39,896 bases of DNA from Hypsibius dujardini. Its lineage: Eukaryota > Tardigrada > Eutardigrada > Parachela > Hypsibiidae. Shown piece by piece: positions 30,990-39,896 of the stretch. The notes beneath the pieces were generated by a model. It ran no database searches and was not told the origin of the DNA. It saw nothing but the letters and a program-made list of their open reading frames with translations. The position numbers were made by a program, and so were the translations under genes. The number at the start of each line of letters is the position of its first letter. The first letter of the stretch is position 1. The stretch covers positions 1 through 39,896 of the forward strand of contig LRSR01007374.1 of the NCBI GenBank assembly GCA_001579985.1, read 5' to 3'.

Positions 30990-31168
30990 CTACTTCTTGT
31001 CGTCGCCCTGATCGTTGGGCCGTGCCGAGGGTAGTGATTTATTCTAACGAGGAGGGAAACAAACATAATTTAATGGGCAGATAGATAAATGGCCAAACAG
31101 GTAGACACAGGTAGGCAGACAGACAGACGGACAGGCATACGGAAACAGACAGGCAGACAGCCAGGCAT

Positions 31169-31257
<89 letters not shown>

Positions 31258-32068
31258 TAAAATGGGCAAATCTAACTAAAGGAAGTGAAAAAAACAAGGA
31301 AAACAGACAAAGAGAGAGAGGCCGGCATCTGCGGAGGAGATACACCGACCGAGAGACATGCAGACATATACGCCTACACCCTAGCAGATAGAAAGGCAAA
31401 CTTGTACACATAGATGAACAACAGACAGACATACAGATAGACTGTCGGTAGAAAAAGACATTTACAGACAATCACAGATGCTAACAAAGAGACAGATTGA
31501 CAGACAGAGAAATCTAACAATAAGCATAAAGGGAGTGTACATGGTTGAAGCTCAGCGGCGGTAAAAGAGATGGCGCTTACTCTGTCGGGACTGGATACGG
31601 AAGCGGCAGGCAGTCCAGCAGCTCCCGGTCGCGTCATCAAATACTCTCGGAGACGGTGTGGAAGCAGGGCTTCCCTCACGTCGGGCTGTATTGCGAGCTC
31701 TGCAAAAAAAGCACGGGAATCTGCAATCTCCCGTTGATTTGTGTCTATCGATCTGATCATTAGAAAAACAGCTTTACCTTCTTCCGTGAAGTTGAAGAGT
31801 GCAGGCAGTTCGCGTCCATTTGGCAGCAATGCTCCCGGCTCTCGAAGATCATCGAAAAAGGGATGAGCACACGCCTGGAGCGGAGCAAGACGGGCGTTGG
31901 GAGTGTATTCCAGCAAACGGCTAATCAATTCCAACGCCTCCTGAGCAGTTCGGGGTCGAAATACCTACAAACGCATCAAGCACACGACCCATCAACACAT
32001 TTATCGCGTCTGTGCCTGCCTGTCTGTCCACCTGTATATTTGATCTGCTTGCCTGACTGTCTACCTGA

Positions 32069-32125
<57 letters not shown>

Positions 32126-34847
32126 AGGTTTATACCTTGGCCCACGGATGCGGTTTGATCTGGGGGAACTTGAATTCGGTGTAGTTGGGGTTCATCTCTC
32201 GTATCTGCTCCCTGGACGGGGTACCGAGGACCTTGATGATCTCTACCAACTGGTCCACACCGCTGTCGCCGGGGAAAATTGGCTGGCCGAGGAGCAGTTC
32301 GGCCATCACGCAGCCGGCCGACCAGATGTCAATCATGCAGGTGTAGTCGTTAGCGCCGAATATCAGTTCCGGCGCGCGGTAGTAGCGCGAACAGATGTAA
32401 CTGACGTTGGGCTCGCCCCGAATCAGGTGCTTCGCACTGAAATCACATTAAAAGAATTTTAAAATATCTGCATGTTTCTAACTCTATTAAACAGTCACTG
32501 TGTCTGTTCGTCGGCTTGCTTGTGAAGTTGTCTGATTCACAAGATCCTTGATAAAGTTGAACTGTCTGTTTGAATCAATCAATCAAGTTTCCTCTCGATT
32601 AGTATTTGTCCGAGCGGTAGGTGACGATGGTCGAAGCCTAAATGTTTGCCTGCTTGGAAGTCTAGAGCCGGATTTCATGTCTGTCTGTCTGTCTCCATGT
32701 TAAAAAGTGTGACTTTCACTTAAGTAAGAATTCCTCAGTGCTGAGTAGGAATCTATGTGTCTTAACTGCCTCGATGTCAGTCAGCATGTCGGTCAATCGG
32801 TCTGTCTGTTTGTTTGTCTGTCTGTCAATCGGTCTACCTGCATGTCAATCTTTCTGTATGCAGGAAAACGTACCTTCCGAAATCACACAGCTTGAGTACG
32901 GCCGTTTCCGGGTCCAGCAGCAGATTCTGCGGTTTAATGTCCCGATGGCAGATGCCCATGTCGTGGATGTACGCCAGCGCGCGGAACAACTGATACATGT
33001 ACAGCTGTACCAACAAAACGCCAATAAGACAACGGCAGATCATTATTACAGTCGTTCAAATACATGAGAATAAACTCGTTCAAAAAAACTTGTTCAGACA
33101 CCGGTAGCAGGCTCAATGCAGGCAAGCCGAACAAGTCGCAGAGAGACACACAGACCAAGTGCAGTTCGGCTAGTTTCTTAACTCACACACAACATGCACA
33201 AGTTGTCTGTCTGTCTGTCTGCAAAGTGTAAATCTGTCTATTTGCGGCTCTTATGCCGCACAACAGGTACAGACAAACAGATAGAAAACGGTAGACAGAC
33301 ATATCCAGAGGCAGACACAGGCAGATAGACAAGAGACCCAGAGGCAGGCAGACTGACAGCTAGACATACCCAGACCCAGACATTCAGACAGATCGGCATT
33401 TAGACACGAAGACCGATAAAATCCAGGCTCGGTCAAATGGGCAGAATCAGTAGCATCATTCAACAAAAGAAGGAACTCGTTTCAAAAACGAGTTTCAGGC
33501 ACCGGGGCACCACTCTCTTAACTCAGACAATCCCAAAAAGCCACACACCACACACACAGACCCACGCAGCGGCAAGTGTAGTTCACCTTGATGTAGATAA
33601 TGGGTATGGGCTGCTTCTGTTTGCTGTAGTGACGCGCAACGCGGTACACCGTCTCGGGGATGTACTCGAGCAGGAGGTTGAGGTAGACCTCCTCTTTGTC
33701 CGTCTGGGAGAAGAAAAAGTACTTCAGCAGGACAATGTTGCAGTGCTCCAGTTGGCGCATTATTTGCAACTCGCGATTCTGCAATTAGACAGACAAGGGA
33801 GGCATGAGAGGATGAGGGAGTTGAGAGTGTGTTCACACAGTTCCCTATATAACGTAAACCTCCATCGCTGCATTGCATCATAAGCTAATAGACAAATGAG
33901 GTAACTAACTTCACAATGACACAAACAAGTTACAGTGTGAATGTTAAGTAAACAAAATAAAATGGAAGCGCCACAAGTGCTGACTCTACGACCAGAGATT
34001 AAAAGTAGGATGCGTAACTGTCTGACTGTCGATCTGTCTGACTGTCGATCTGTCTGAATGTCTGTCTGCCTGGGTATGTCTAGCTGTCAGTCTGCCTGTC
34101 TCTGGGTCTATCTGTCGGTCTGTGCCCTGCTGTACCTATCTATGATCAGAGAGTAAAAGTAAGATGTGAAACAGTTCTCTATCAAAATTCCTGAGCTCCC
34201 TATCCTCCAGTCAAGTAAAAAATGACGCATCAATATTAAATACGATCCCTGTGAAAGATTGTAATACAATTGACCGAAAGGTATTGTATATGCAAAAAGT
34301 AATATAAAATAAATCAACAAATAAAAATAAAATAGCCGGAAAAGAAAGTAAAATTACATAAATAAACCAGCAATCCCAAAGAAAACCGCCAAAACAATCC
34401 TGACAAATTCAATAAAATGTTTTAACTGATTCGCTCGTGAATTGTCTAATTCAAAGGAAAACGTTTGTCTCTAGGGGGCGGAGTTAGGGGTATCGGTCAA
34501 GCACTTCAGGTCAGTCGCAGAAATGCTCACGACAAGAACCATTCCAAATAAAAAACTATTCACATCAATCACCATTAATTCCGACCTGGATACGAGATAG
34601 AAGAGAGATATACTAATATTATTGGACAATTTTTCAAAAAATCGAAGATTCTCTACAGACAGATCTTCTGGAGTAGTGGAAATCCGGTCAATAAAATCAG
34701 TATGAACCAAACTGCTAAAACTAGCTTTTGATCTTCCCTGAGATATCTAAGGAACAGAAAAAAAACAACTTGATCGTTCACCAACAAAAGGATTTAAGTT
34801 TAGTAAAGCGAATGAAAAGGAATCAAACGGACAACCAATCACCAATC

Positions 34848-34891
<44 letters not shown>

Positions 34892-37058
34892 CGGCTCTTT
34901 GTCGATCTACCTTGAAGCGCTTATCCTGGAGGACTTTCTTGATGGCGACCAGCTCCTGCGTCTCCATGAGCCGCGCCTGGTAGACCACCCCGAAGGAGCC
35001 GTTGCCGATGACCTTGAGGTCGGCGTATGAGACCTCAACGTATTCGGTGTCGTTGGCAGCAGTCTGCTTGCCGCGTGTTGCCACCACCGTGTGCACTTTG
35101 AGACCATCTCGCGCTGCAAGGGCAGTCAAAAAGAACAGAATGATATATATGTACACGATATAAAGGTCAGAGAAAGAGGCATGGCATGGCACATTCCTAG
35201 AAGCTGCTGTCGCAAATGATAAGATGCCGCTCACGGTGGACGATTTGTTGGCCGATGGGTACAGAGGAAATGAAATTACAATACCGTATACCAATCACCT
35301 TCGGTTTACATGAACAATGTGCAAAGAGTGCTTGCAAAAAACACATTTAAAAATGCAGGTCTGATGCAATGCTAAACTACGCACCCATACGTCTCTCTTT
35401 GGTGTTGTTTAATTAACGTGTTTGAATTTGGATAAAATGTCATTTAAATTTAAACACACCGGCAAAATTTATTCAAAAGAAAAGCCACATTTAAAAAAAT
35501 TTAAATAAAATATCATGTTTTAAAGTAAATTACAGATTTTAAATAGGTTTAGTATTATATTCTTGAGTCTTTAATAAAAAAATATGTCATGTAAAATAAT
35601 TTATACTTAATAATTTATCAAAATTATGAAAAAATACCCTACAATACTTCAATAATCGTTCCCAAATCTAATAAAGATTCCAGCATTTGGAAATGTTACC
35701 TCTGATTTAAAATTTTTAAACACTGCAACTTAATGACACATATTTATTATTTTAAAAAGCCTTTTCAGATTTTTAACAAATTCTGTTGCGCTTTTAAATA
35801 TTTAATATTCAAATATCCTAATACAGTATCCCAAAATATTCTTTCCGCTTCCCAACATTCTAACAATTGAAAAATACTTCTCAATCTTTCTCATTTCGAA
35901 TCAAATACCGAAATCCCTTAAAACGAAACGTCTTTACCATTGAAAAATTAATCAGACAGAAAGAAGTAGATGTACCACTCAATCGCACAATGAAGCGGCG
36001 GAGCGAGTCACCGGTGACCAGAGGCAAGGAAATAAGCGAATCCATCAATCAATCTATCAAGAGTTAATCAATCCATCAATCAATAGTTAATCCATCCATC
36101 AATCCATCAATCAATAGTTAATGATAAAACTGAGTGAAAAAAAAGGAAAGGAAGATGGCCAACAAAGTAAATAGTTTTTTTCGCTTGCGCGAAACAGCTC
36201 GACCGTACCTAAAAGTGTCAAATTAAAAGCAACAAAGGGTATCAAAATCGATCTGCAGACACAGAGTCCAAAGCAGAAAAAGAGCAGTAAGAAGATGAGA
36301 AATGAAAGTGAAATTTCAACTGCCCGATAGGTGGATCGATCAAAGCGGGATACCGCATAGTTGATAAAGTAAAACATTTCATGAATTCAACAAATAAATC
36401 CATAAAGCTATTTAGGAGAAAAGAGGAAATTTCTTAATGCGGAAAAACTGGGTGATGACAGAAATTCAAGAAGCAATAAACAAAAGCAACATCAGGAGAC
36501 GGCTTGCAACAATCAACCAATCAAGGAACTACAAGATAAAACACTAGCAAACTAATTTTCCGTTCAAGATCGACCGACTCAATCCAACAATCAACCATGG
36601 TTTTCAATGAAGATCTGATTAAAACAAACAAAAACCACGAAATCCCGCAAGAGAAAACACTCAACTAGTAGGTTCCTATCCAGTTAACTAAAAATAATAC
36701 AATAAAACCTCATAATGTTTTGCAAACTACGAACCAGGCAATTTTTCTGAAAAACATGAAATCAACCAATCAAACGACTGCTGTTCATCGGCGCACCAAT
36801 TCCCAATCAAATCAACCAATCAACCACAGTCGTACACACGCAACTTCGAAGTGGCACTGAAAACTCACACTTACTAATGGTTCTGACACTGCCTCCGACG
36901 GCGTTATTCGCCGCGGCAGGTGATGCCACAGCTGCAGGGGCTGCTGCTGCTGATGTGGCCGCCCTTGCTGCTCCGGAATTGCTCATCCCAACGGGTGCAG
37001 AGGCAGCTGCCACCACGAGGCCACTACTTCCGAATGCGCTGTTGAAGAAACTGTTCAT
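30990..37058 (-). CDS. GSK3: Glycogen synthase kinase 3 (GSK3 / shaggy)
   Basis: Eight exons: 37058-36875, 35113-34911, 33778-33587, 33004-32874, 32436-32136, 31964-31778, 31699-31581 and 31043-30990; phases agree and sum to 456 residues, normal for the family. Ser/Thr kinase of Wnt, insulin and developmental signalling. Motifs: GNGSFG (98-103), VAIKK (catalytic Lys120), RELQIM (Arg131 and Glu132), HRDIKPQN (Asp215), DFG (234-236), SAK (Lys239) and [12 protein letters not shown] (activation Tyr250). Arg131, Arg214-region and Lys239 preserve the primed-phosphate pocket. [21 protein letters not shown] and FRPRT complete the lobe. The N-terminus (1-61) is Ala/Ser-rich and lacks the RTTSF inhibitory-phosphorylation motif of vertebrate GSK3. 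The last exon (GDDKK end) is the least certain: it is chosen for an AGA/GTAAGC donor and an in-phase acceptor. Confidence 0.95.
31171..31257. repeat. ACAG tetranucleotide array, about 22 units, GSK3 intron 7
   Basis: Pure ACAG on the plus strand; the GSK3 transcript (minus) therefore carries CUGU here. Degenerate units continue on both sides (about 31090-31500). Confidence 0.95.
32071..32125. repeat. CTGT tetranucleotide array, about 14 units, GSK3 intron 5
   Basis: Pure CTGT on the plus strand, i.e. ACAG in the GSK3 transcript, starting 10 nt after the exon-5 donor at 32135. Opposite orientation to the array at 31171-31257. Confidence 0.95.
34851..34890. repeat. CTGT tetranucleotide array, 10 units, GSK3 intron 2
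   Basis: Pure CTGT on plus, ACAG in transcript sense, starting about 20 nt after the exon-2 donor (34910). More diffuse CTGT/ACAG tracts lie at 32675-32840, 33205-33400 and 34017-34130, all in GSK3 introns. Confidence 0.95.
35114..36874 (-). other. GSK3 intron 1 (1.76 kb), AT-rich
   Basis: About 35400-35880 is very AT-rich with recurring TTTAAA/AAATTT words. About 36035-36125 is a run of ATCAATCAATC/CCATCAATC units. No nested gene seen on either strand. Confidence 0.5.
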
Positions 37059-38882
37059 CTACACAGCCCACACACCGGACTCTTTTTCCCCCACCCGCGC
37101 TTCACTGCCGCCGTCGTCGGCTTCCACAATCTCCAATTCTGCTCGTTTCTATCACACGCGTGGTAACCGACGACGTCACCTGGAACAGCGGAAAAACACG
37201 CTATTGGCAAATGTACCTTGCGACTGCGATTGCGATTCCATGAATGCATATCATTGAACATTTTGTCTTTACTCGACGGTATTTTTTTGGAAACTCTGTT
37301 CCTCAACAACTTAATGTCCGGCTTACAGGGCTAGGCATTTGTTTTTCGACAATCGGGTGCGGTACGGTTATAGCAATCATCATACAAAACGATCTATACT
37401 TATGCCTGCCAAGGGAAAAATGTCCCATACTGAAAACAAAGTTGAAATACGAAAGCTAGTCGCTTTTTTGATTGGCATTTGATGGGAAATCAGACTTGTT
37501 ACAAGAAAATGGCAAATCAAAGCGGGCGTGTTCACGGGAAGATGGGGATATACTTTCTCCAAGGCATAATGGTCTATGCAGGAGTACTATGGGAAAAAAA
37601 TTCACCCACACCAGCACCTACAGTTTGATTGAAGAATGAGAAAAATGTCCGATATACGATAAGCTGCAATTGCTGGTGAAAAAGATGGAGTGTCCGGGAG
37701 TGGGATTGGAAAATTGTTCCAGTGGTTGGTTGCTTGGTGGGGAAGAAGGCGTCGTTGACGTCGATGGCAGCATACGAAGCATACGCCAAGGGAAGGGGCC
37801 GTACAGGATGCTGCTGTTTTTCACGGTAGTAATATCACCGTCATCGTGTCATTTGGTTTGCGGTTTTGGCCGCGTCGTCCTTCCGTCCTTTCGTCCGTTA
37901 GAACGGCATCATGTCAATGTGCTCTGCGCGCGTTCAAAAGTCTGGAAGAATTTTCTGGGGGGAATACGAAAGAACCGATACTCCCTCGCACATATGATTT
38001 CGTGCAACACAGTGTGGTGGTGGTGTGTCTCAAAAATATGTGGGCCAACACGGGATCGATAGGGAGAGGAGGGGAAGGAAATGGCAAGGTTGACTCGAAT
38101 TTTGGAACACCGAGCGAACAACCGACAAGAGAGAGGCGCAAGCAGAGAAAGGACCCAGCAGCTTGGCCTCACGTGCATTTTCTCTCGCTTTGCCAGCTGC
38201 TGCACTTTCCCTCTCTCTCGTCTGCTGACGGTCACACACTACCCGGGACGAACTCCTTTATCACTCTCAGTCAATCTGGTGGGCGCAGCGCCTACGCTAT
38301 TCCCAAGCACACATTGTTTGGGCTACGCCTACAGGGTCCAAGGGAAAGTTCGAGATTCAATTGGGAACCTTTAATTTTAAACGATCAGACAGAATTCACA
38401 CGGCACGGTCGTGAAAAAAATGTTGATGTGAAATATGTTTTTACGTAAAATGCTTGCTCAGAAAGTTTTTGTGGGCTTAGTTTTCAAGCGGCTATAACCT
38501 AAAAAACAAGGGAAGGTTTAGGCGCGATCCCTGTCGCAATTTGAGTGATTCATCACGTTCACAAAGGGCGGATAATGATGAATGGGAATGAATGGTTCGA
38601 GAGTGAGAGAAGACAACCGCGCCACACACCCTATTCCAACCAATCACAATTTTGATTGCTGCTTTTTTTATTTAACTGGAATGCGGTCAGCCAGGCATCG
38701 CTCTACTTTTTTAGTGCGCCGAAAAAGACTCTCATTGCGAGATTCAGAATGCCTAAAAGAGGTAAAACACACACAAACACAAACACAGAGTTCCGAAGAG
38801 GTTCGGCACTCGTACATAAGACGGAGCAAGCAGTGAAGAGAGAAAATCACCGGACGTAGATTGCGTTGTGAAGAATGGAGTT
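37059..38882. other. GSK3 upstream region and HIBADH 3' flank
   Basis: HIBADH and GSK3 are both on the minus strand, so this span holds the GSK3 promoter and 5' UTR and the HIBADH 3' UTR. Moderately GC-rich around 37050-37200 and 37800-38250. I see no TATA box convincingly placed and no protein-family motif in any of the several open frames. Confidence 0.5.
38667..38672 (-). terminator. Possible HIBADH polyadenylation signal
   Basis: AATAAA in transcript sense about 210 nt after the HIBADH stop codon, inside an A-rich run. Confidence 0.4.
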
Positions 38883-39187
38883 TCACTTCTTAGGCTCAAC
38901 CGGTGGAAGACCCTCCTGGAAGAACTGGTAGATCGATGAGAAATCTTTGCCGCCGTAACCCTTCGTGATGAGGATGCGGTAGAGTTGATGGGCCAAGCTG
39001 CCCATCGGAGTGGGCGACATGGTGGCCGTCGAGGCATTTTGAGCGAGTCCAAGATCCTGCGAAAAGAACATTCAGACGCTTTAATAACTTTGCTACAAAT
39101 AAGAAGAGTATTGACATGCATTAACTACTTGTCTGCCTCTTTCTCTGTTTATTTATCTGCCTGACTGCTTGCCTATTTCCATACTTA

Positions 39188-39224
<37 letters not shown>

Positions 39225-39581
39225 GCTGTCTGCCTGCCTGCCTGCCATCCTGTGTGTATGTCTGTCAGTCTTTCTACCGTTTCCACTATCTGTCTGCCAA
39301 CGTGTACAGTACGGGCACTTATGCACTTGCCTTAGCCATTAAGTTATTGACAAAGCCACCGTCATAGTTATTGCAGGAAGGGGTTCCCGGCTTGATGCCT
39401 GGAACTGGATTGTAAGTGTCGCTGCAAAGTGAGAAGAAGGACCACGACATATCAAGAGAGATATAAATACTACCTAATGTAGATAAATAGGCAAAAAACG
39501 AACAGAACATTTTACCTGGACCAGCAACGTCCAGAGCTGGTGTTGATAATTCCGGCTAACACTTTCGAATCAAGTCCCAAC
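38883..39581 (-). CDS. HIBADH: 3-hydroxyisobutyrate dehydrogenase, C-terminal part
   Basis: Last three exons, 39581-39516, 39421-39331 and 39056-38883; upstream exons lie past the right edge. Mitochondrial valine catabolism: NAD-dependent oxidation of 3-hydroxyisobutyrate to methylmalonate semialdehyde. Family sequence is unmistakable: [59 protein letters not shown], and [20 protein letters not shown] with FSSIYQFF. The Lys in MAKDLGLA is the position of the catalytic-region lysine block in the beta-hydroxyacid dehydrogenase family. The middle intron (39057-39330) starts AAG/GCAAGT, a GC-AG intron; no GT donor fits the frame. The tail ends PVEPKK. Confidence 0.93.
39189..39224. repeat. CTGT tetranucleotide array in HIBADH intron
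   Basis: About nine CTGT units on plus (ACAG in transcript sense), followed by CTGC units to 39245, within the GC-AG intron and about 85-140 nt after its donor. Confidence 0.9.
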
Positions 39582-39896
39582 CTGAAATACGCATGCGCAA
39601 GTGAGACTTGAATTCGGCAAACATATTGTGATAAAACAAGCAGACTTTAGTTGCAGGCTGGTTAAACAACAAAATAAATAGAAGAAATACTATTTTTTTT
39701 ATTATTTTAATTATTAATCTAAAATTGTTGTATATTTCATTAAAATCCAAAATTGAAAGATAATTACAGCTATACAACAAAATAATTTGATTCTCTGAAT
39801 TAAAAATAAAGAAAATGTATTTTTCTATCCCAAAAATGCTCCAATAATTTCAGATATACTGTGCTTCAATAATAGTCTTGCTTAAAATAATCATTG
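39582..39896. other. Right edge: intron of HIBADH
   Basis: AT-rich, no exon recognised. The exon at 39581 begins in mid-codon after TATTTCAG, so this is intron and the gene continues beyond the window. Confidence 0.6.

Noticed and set aside
31039-31471. Open frames encoding [11 protein letters not shown]-type cysteine-rich peptides (also near 31863-32462, 32738-33067, 39121-39300)
   Set aside because: They are direct translations of the ACAG/CTGT microsatellites and overlap GSK3 exons or introns on the other strand.
36807-37257. 126-residue plus-strand frame rich in Ala opposite GSK3 exon 1
   Set aside because: Alanine codons GCN/NGC give alanine-rich peptides on both strands; the minus frame is fixed by splicing in phase to the GSK3 kinase domain.
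37846-38448. 200-residue plus-strand frame between GSK3 and HIBADH
   Set aside because: No domain or signal peptide; composition is irregular and overlapping frames on the other strand are equally open.

Overview
This is animal nuclear DNA. Genes are broken into many short exons by GT-AG introns (one GC-AG), and the products are metazoan: a core-1 galactosyltransferase, a receptor with a guanylyl-cyclase-type ectodomain, GSK3, a fatty-acid elongase, MFSD6 and HIBADH. Intergenic and intronic DNA is full of foldback elements and CTGT/ACAG microsatellites. I read it as an ecdysozoan invertebrate; a eutardigrade is my best guess, but that is an impression, not proof. I rebuilt gene models by hand from splice sites, reading-phase continuity and family motifs.

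Layout. (1) 2218-3115 (+): last two exons of an MFSD6-like transporter. (2) 5939-7033 (+): intronless secreted protein with a Gly/Pro-rich linker and two SnoaL-like domains, behind a TATA box and three ATF/CREB-type sites. (3) 9077-11300 (+): three-exon secreted protein with an astacin-like domain that has lost its zinc site, fused to two SnoaL-like domains that are paralogous to gene 2. (4) 12754-14888 (+): complete seven-exon ELO elongase with a 31-nt microexon. (5) 16769-23303 (-): receptor with an ANF-receptor ectodomain and one transmembrane helix, but no visible kinase-homology or cyclase domain. (6) 25618-28985 (-): C1GALT1, five exons, with one N that appears to hide about 26 missing codons. 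(7) 30990-37058 (-): GSK3/shaggy kinase, eight exons. (8) 38883-39581 (-): last three exons of 3-hydroxyisobutyrate dehydrogenase, one intron using a GC donor.

The most unusual coding content is the pair in genes 2 and 3. Both make secreted double SnoaL-like proteins. The first SnoaL domain is almost identical between them at DNA level, while the second has diverged strongly, and each has acquired a different N-terminal module (Gly/Pro linker or dead astacin). This points to domain shuffling plus recent gene conversion or duplication. Their chemistry cannot be deduced from sequence alone.

The second theme is repeats. The receptor gene carries a different inverted-repeat (MITE-like) element in most of its longer introns, and copies of the same families recur between genes and in the C1GALT1 introns. 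In GSK3 and HIBADH, ACAG/CTGT tracts cluster near splice sites, in opposite orientations around GSK3 exons 6-7. No tRNA, rRNA, CRISPR or prokaryotic element was recognised.
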